Shown here piece by piece: positions 4,927 to 6,478 of a stretch of DNA of 6,478 nt (positions within the stretch are counted from its first letter, which is position 1; each line of letters opens with the position of its first letter). The stretch is from NCBI GenBank assembly GCA_028678635.1, contig JAJRDC010000199.1, positions 1 through 6,478 of the forward strand, written 5' to 3'. The notes beneath the pieces are model-generated. The model worked only from the letters and a program-made list of their open reading frames with translations. It had not been told where the DNA came from and did not search any database. Made by a program: the position numbers and the translations under genes. This DNA comes from Methanomicrobiales archaeon (GTDB lineage: Archaea > Halobacteriota > Methanomicrobia > Methanomicrobiales > JACTUA01).

Positions 4927-5439
4927 TCAGGCCCGGACGGAATCCTCCGAGACGATCGTTCCCGACGGCCCATGGATGATGCGGACCGTCACCAGGTCAC
5001 CGGCCTGGAAGGTACCATCGGCAAAGTCCATCTGCACCTCCTCGCCCGGGCTCCAGCTCTCCCCCTGTGTCCCGGCTCCCCCGATCCACTGAATGCCGGC
5101 CGGATGCAAGGGAATGAACTCATGGCCGTTCAGGGTGGGGACCCCGGTGGACAGCGGTATCCTGTTCTTCAGAATCACCACACGGAGTTCCCTGTTCGGA
5201 AGCTCCCGGTTCCCCAGGTGGATCAGGGTGATCCGGCTGTCATGGACGAGGGGATACGGTGGCAGCTCGGAGAGGTGGTCTACGGATACGATGGGGAGGT
5301 ACTGGACCCGGTCCCCTGCCCCGGGATCAAGGGTGGTAAGGTGCACAAGAAGGGTAAAGGCAGCGGCGGCCAGAACCACCATGATCCCGATCATAAGGAC
5401 AGTGGCGATGGTGGCCGATATCCCCTCGTCGTCCGGCAT
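4927..5439 (-). CDS. Archaeal type IV pilin-like protein
   Basis: 170-residue secreted protein with an archaeal class III (pilin) signal. The short N-terminus MPDDEG is followed directly by a hydrophobic helix ISATIATVLMIGIMVVLAAA (7-26), the hallmark of the type IV pilin N-terminal domain. A prepilin peptidase of the EppA/PibD type would cut near Gly6, leaving the hydrophobic helix as the filament core or a membrane anchor. The rest (about 37-170) is beta-rich with no cysteines, typical of the exposed pilin head; the end motif VTVRIIHGPSGTIV recalls other archaeal pilins. No pilus ATPase or membrane platform gene is in the window, so it would depend on machinery encoded elsewhere. The ATG at 5439 is fixed by the signal sequence; the upstream GGGGGAG is only 1 nt away, so it is a poor ribosome site. 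A TATA-like element lies about 40 bp upstream. Confidence 0.82.
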   Translation of the reverse strand: MPDDEGISATIATVLMIGIMVVLAAAAFTLLVHLTTLDPGAGDRVQYLPIVSVDHLSELPPYPLVHDSRITLIHLGNRELPNRELRVVILKNRIPLSTGVPTLNGHEFIPLHPAGIQWIGGAGTQGESWSPGEEVQMDFADGTFQAGDLVTVRIIHGPSGTIVSEDSVRA

Positions 5440-5474
5440 GCTCCCCCGGTTCCACAGGGAGATGCCTTGTTCCG

Positions 5475-5484
5475 GAGATAAAGA
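5475..5484 (-). promoter_or_regulatory. TATA-like element of the pilin gene
   Basis: Minus-strand TCTTTATCTC is centred about 40 bp before the pilin start, predicting a leader of about 15 nt. It lies in the 113 bp gap after the winged-helix gene, which suggests the pilin is transcribed separately. Confidence 0.45.
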
Positions 5485-5520
5485 TGCCGAAATGCGACAG
5501 GAAATCAGCAGGGGATGGAT

Positions 5521-5552
5521 GAGGGGGGGAAAACGGACGTGGGGGGGGCACG
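5521..5552 (-). terminator. Possible terminator: short hairpin followed by a T/C tract
   Basis: Directly after the winged-helix stop codon the minus strand has CGTG and CACG arms (4 bp) around a C-run, then a TTTTCCCCCCC pyrimidine tract. The stem is weak, but position and pyrimidine tract fit archaeal termination. Confidence 0.3.
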
Positions 5553-5894
5553 CTACTTCTGTGCCTCGTCAATGGCCAGCTGGTAGATCCAGTCCACCAG
5601 CAGGTGGCAATCCTCCACCACGCACTCCATGTCGCAGGCGATGCAGGGGATGATCTCGCCGCCGGCAAGGATAAGGTCGGGCCGGAGGTCCTGCTCCTTT
5701 GCCCTGAGCCGGTACGTCTTGATACCCTCGCCCTTGTGCTCGATCCTCTCGATGAGCCCCTCGTCCAGGAGCTTCTTCACGATCCGGGAGCACTTCCGGC
5801 TGTCGATATCCAGGATCTTCCAGAGCTCGCTCTGGAGCACACCCTCCCTCTCCGCCCGGATCGCCTTGAGTGCTCTCTCCTCGAGGTCTGCCAT
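5553..5894 (-). CDS. Winged-helix protein with C-terminal four-Cys motif, TFE-beta/RPC39-like candidate
   Basis: 113-residue nuclear-type transcription protein candidate. Residues 1-64 form a winged helix: a first helix (EERALKAIRAE), GVLQSELWKILDIDSRKCSRIVKKLLDEGLIERI as the helix-turn-helix (18-51), and a wing ending KTYRLR. Such domains occur in MarR-type regulators and in the RNA polymerase III subunit RPC39 and its archaeal homologue TFE-beta. The C-terminus has C84, C87, C91 and C96 (PCIACDMECVVEDC) followed by HLLVDWIYQL. The four cysteines with a trailing tryptophan helix resemble the [4Fe-4S] end of RPC39/TFE-beta, so a role beside TFE-alpha in transcription initiation is inferred. 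Alternatively it is a DNA-binding regulator with a redox-sensing cluster. The ATG at 5894 lies 7 nt after the lsm stop, so the two genes form an operon; the start has no strong ribosome site. Confidence 0.75.
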   Translation of the reverse strand: MADLEERALKAIRAEREGVLQSELWKILDIDSRKCSRIVKKLLDEGLIERIEHKGEGIKTYRLRAKEQDLRPDLILAGGEIIPCIACDMECVVEDCHLLVDWIYQLAIDEAQK

Positions 5895-5901
5895 AGCGAT
5901 C

Positions 5902-6138
5902 CTAGATGACCGGCGAGATGGTCAGGATGTTGTTCCCCCGGATAACGACGGTGCCCAGGTTGCGGCCCCGCTCGTTCCCCACCAGCTCCACCGTCTCCTC
6001 CATGTGGATGTTCAGGTATTCATCGACCGCCATCAGGCGCCCCTGGAACTTCCGCTCCTCGTCCTTGATTTCGACAATGATACGGGAATCCACGAGGGAA
6101 AAAACCTTTTTTATGGGGAGAACGATACTGGTGGCCAT
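5902..6138 (-). CDS. Archaeal Sm-like protein (LSm)
   Basis: 78-residue Sm-fold RNA-binding protein that would form a heptameric ring binding U-rich RNA, involved in archaeal RNA metabolism. The Sm1 motif spans about 17-47 (DSRIIVEIKDEERKFQGRLMAVDEYLNI), with the RNA-contacting D39 and N43 in DEYLN where most family members have DxxMN. Sm2 is GTVVIRGNNI (62-71), with R67, G68 and N69 as the usual base-binding loop. The length is typical. The start is the ATG at 6138, right at the family N-terminus; the frame remains open further upstream but contains nothing conserved, and the upstream stretch includes the divergent promoter. The CGGAG touching the ATG is too close to be a good ribosome site. 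The winged-helix gene follows after 7 nt; the ribosomal protein L37e gene that often accompanies lsm in archaea is not here. Confidence 0.9.
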   Translation of the reverse strand: MATSIVLPIKKVFSLVDSRIIVEIKDEERKFQGRLMAVDEYLNIHMEETVELVGNERGRNLGTVVIRGNNILTISPVI

Positions 6139-6210
6139 CTCCGGTGGGGTGGTACGCAGGATGAGATGAATGTTTCCTTTTCCCCGCCCGCTCCGGTTAT
6201 CGTCCACACC

Positions 6211-6220
6211 TTTATGTATA
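6211..6220 (+). promoter_or_regulatory. TATA-like element of the substrate-binding lipoprotein gene
   Basis: TTTATGTATA is centred about 26 bp before the ATG at 6241, which predicts a leaderless transcript. Its complement TATACATAAA could also serve lsm on the minus strand, but would then give a leader of about 50 nt. Confidence 0.5.
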
Positions 6221-6240
6221 CAGGCTGAGATCATGTTGTA

Positions 6241-6478
6241 ATGCGGATTGGTCCCCTCCTGGTACTGGTCCTGATACTCTTTTCTGCCGGGTGCCTCCTC
6301 CACCGTCCCGTTCCGGAACACTTCGTGAACATCACCGATGACCTGGGATACACGGTGAAGGTACCGGTCCCGGTCCGGCGGATCGTCTCTCTGGCACCCG
6401 GAGAGACGGAGATCGTCGGAGCCCTGGGACGGTCGGACCTGCTGGTGGGCCGGTGCAGTGCCTGCTCCTGGCCGCCGG
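6241..6478 (+). CDS. BtuF/FecB-type ABC transporter substrate-binding lipoprotein (3' end outside window)
   Basis: The first 79 residues of an extracellular solute receptor for a corrinoid, haem or iron-chelate ABC importer; the frame runs off the window. The N-terminus is a lipoprotein signal: [14 protein letters not shown] followed by the lipobox SAGC, with Cys18 the likely lipidated residue that would anchor it to the outer face of the cell membrane. The mature part starts with [34 protein letters not shown] (30-63), the classic opening of the periplasmic binding protein family PF01497. The CSACSWPP stretch near the visible end corresponds to the loop where many members have a xxYPP motif. 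Cobalamin is a reasonable guess for a methanogen, but the ligand cannot be decided from this fragment. The ATG at 6241 is supported by the signal peptide and by a TATA-like element 26 bp upstream. Permease and ATPase genes would be expected downstream. Confidence 0.85.
   Translation, partial: MRIGPLLVLVLILFSAGCLLHRPVPEHFVNITDDLGYTVKVPVPVRRIVSLAPGETEIVGALGRSDLLVGRCSACSWPP

Noticed and set aside
6139..6321. N-terminal extension of the LSm frame
   Set aside because: LSm proteins start at the residues encoded from 6138; the extension overlaps the divergent promoter and the lipoprotein gene.
1..6478. Mobile element, defence island, CRISPR array or tRNA/rRNA genes
   Set aside because: No transposase, integrase, regularly spaced repeats, toxin-antitoxin pair or cloverleaf-like sequence was seen; the genes are housekeeping or lineage-specific and similar in base composition.

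Overview
This 6.5 kb window looks like chromosomal DNA from a GC-rich methanogenic euryarchaeon, most likely of the order Methanomicrobiales. The evidence is the gene content: an archaeal Sm-like (LSm) protein, a DUF99/UPF0215 protein, a DUF2769 cysteine-rich protein, an AglJ-type S-layer glycosyltransferase and an archaeal class III-signal pilin. It is supported by archaeal TATA-like elements at plausible promoter spacing and by Shine-Dalgarno sites resembling GGAGGTGA. The assignment rests on recognised protein families, not on a database search. No rRNA, tRNA, CRISPR array, transposase or integrase was seen.

Layout. (1) 1-1061, plus strand: the 3' part of an endonuclease III/MagIII-type HhH DNA glycosylase, overlapping by 28 nt a class II aldolase. 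(2) 1062-1358: a gene-poor convergent gap with GC-rich hairpins. (3) 1359-2889: a divergent pair, an AglJ-like membrane glycosyltransferase (minus) and a DUF99 protein (plus), sharing a 37 bp AT-rich promoter region. (4) 2929-4822: a cysteine-rich, redox-flavoured group. A two-gene minus-strand operon (DUF2769, then a zinc-ribbon protein) diverges from a plus-strand FMN-reductase-like flavoprotein across a 56 bp promoter region containing an inverted repeat and a palindrome. The flavoprotein converges on a minus-strand protein with a C-terminal Cys region resembling ATC-hydrolase-like domains. (5) 4927-5439, minus: a type IV pilin-like protein. (6) 5553-6138, minus: lsm followed after 7 nt by a winged-helix protein with a four-Cys C-terminus resembling the Fe-S part of archaeal TFE-beta/eukaryotic RPC39. 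(7) 6241-end, plus: the start of a lipoprotein of the BtuF/FecB-type ABC substrate-binding family.

How they fit together. Most of the window is ordinary core and lineage-specific euryarchaeal sequence, not a mobile island. The points worth following are the lsm plus TFE-beta-like pair (RNA handling coupled to a possible basal transcription factor), the divergent Cys-rich/flavoprotein unit with a possible shared operator, and the HhH glycosylase that lacks both the endonuclease III lysine and a complete Fe-S ligand set. Nothing here clearly amounts to a new multi-gene defence or mobile system.
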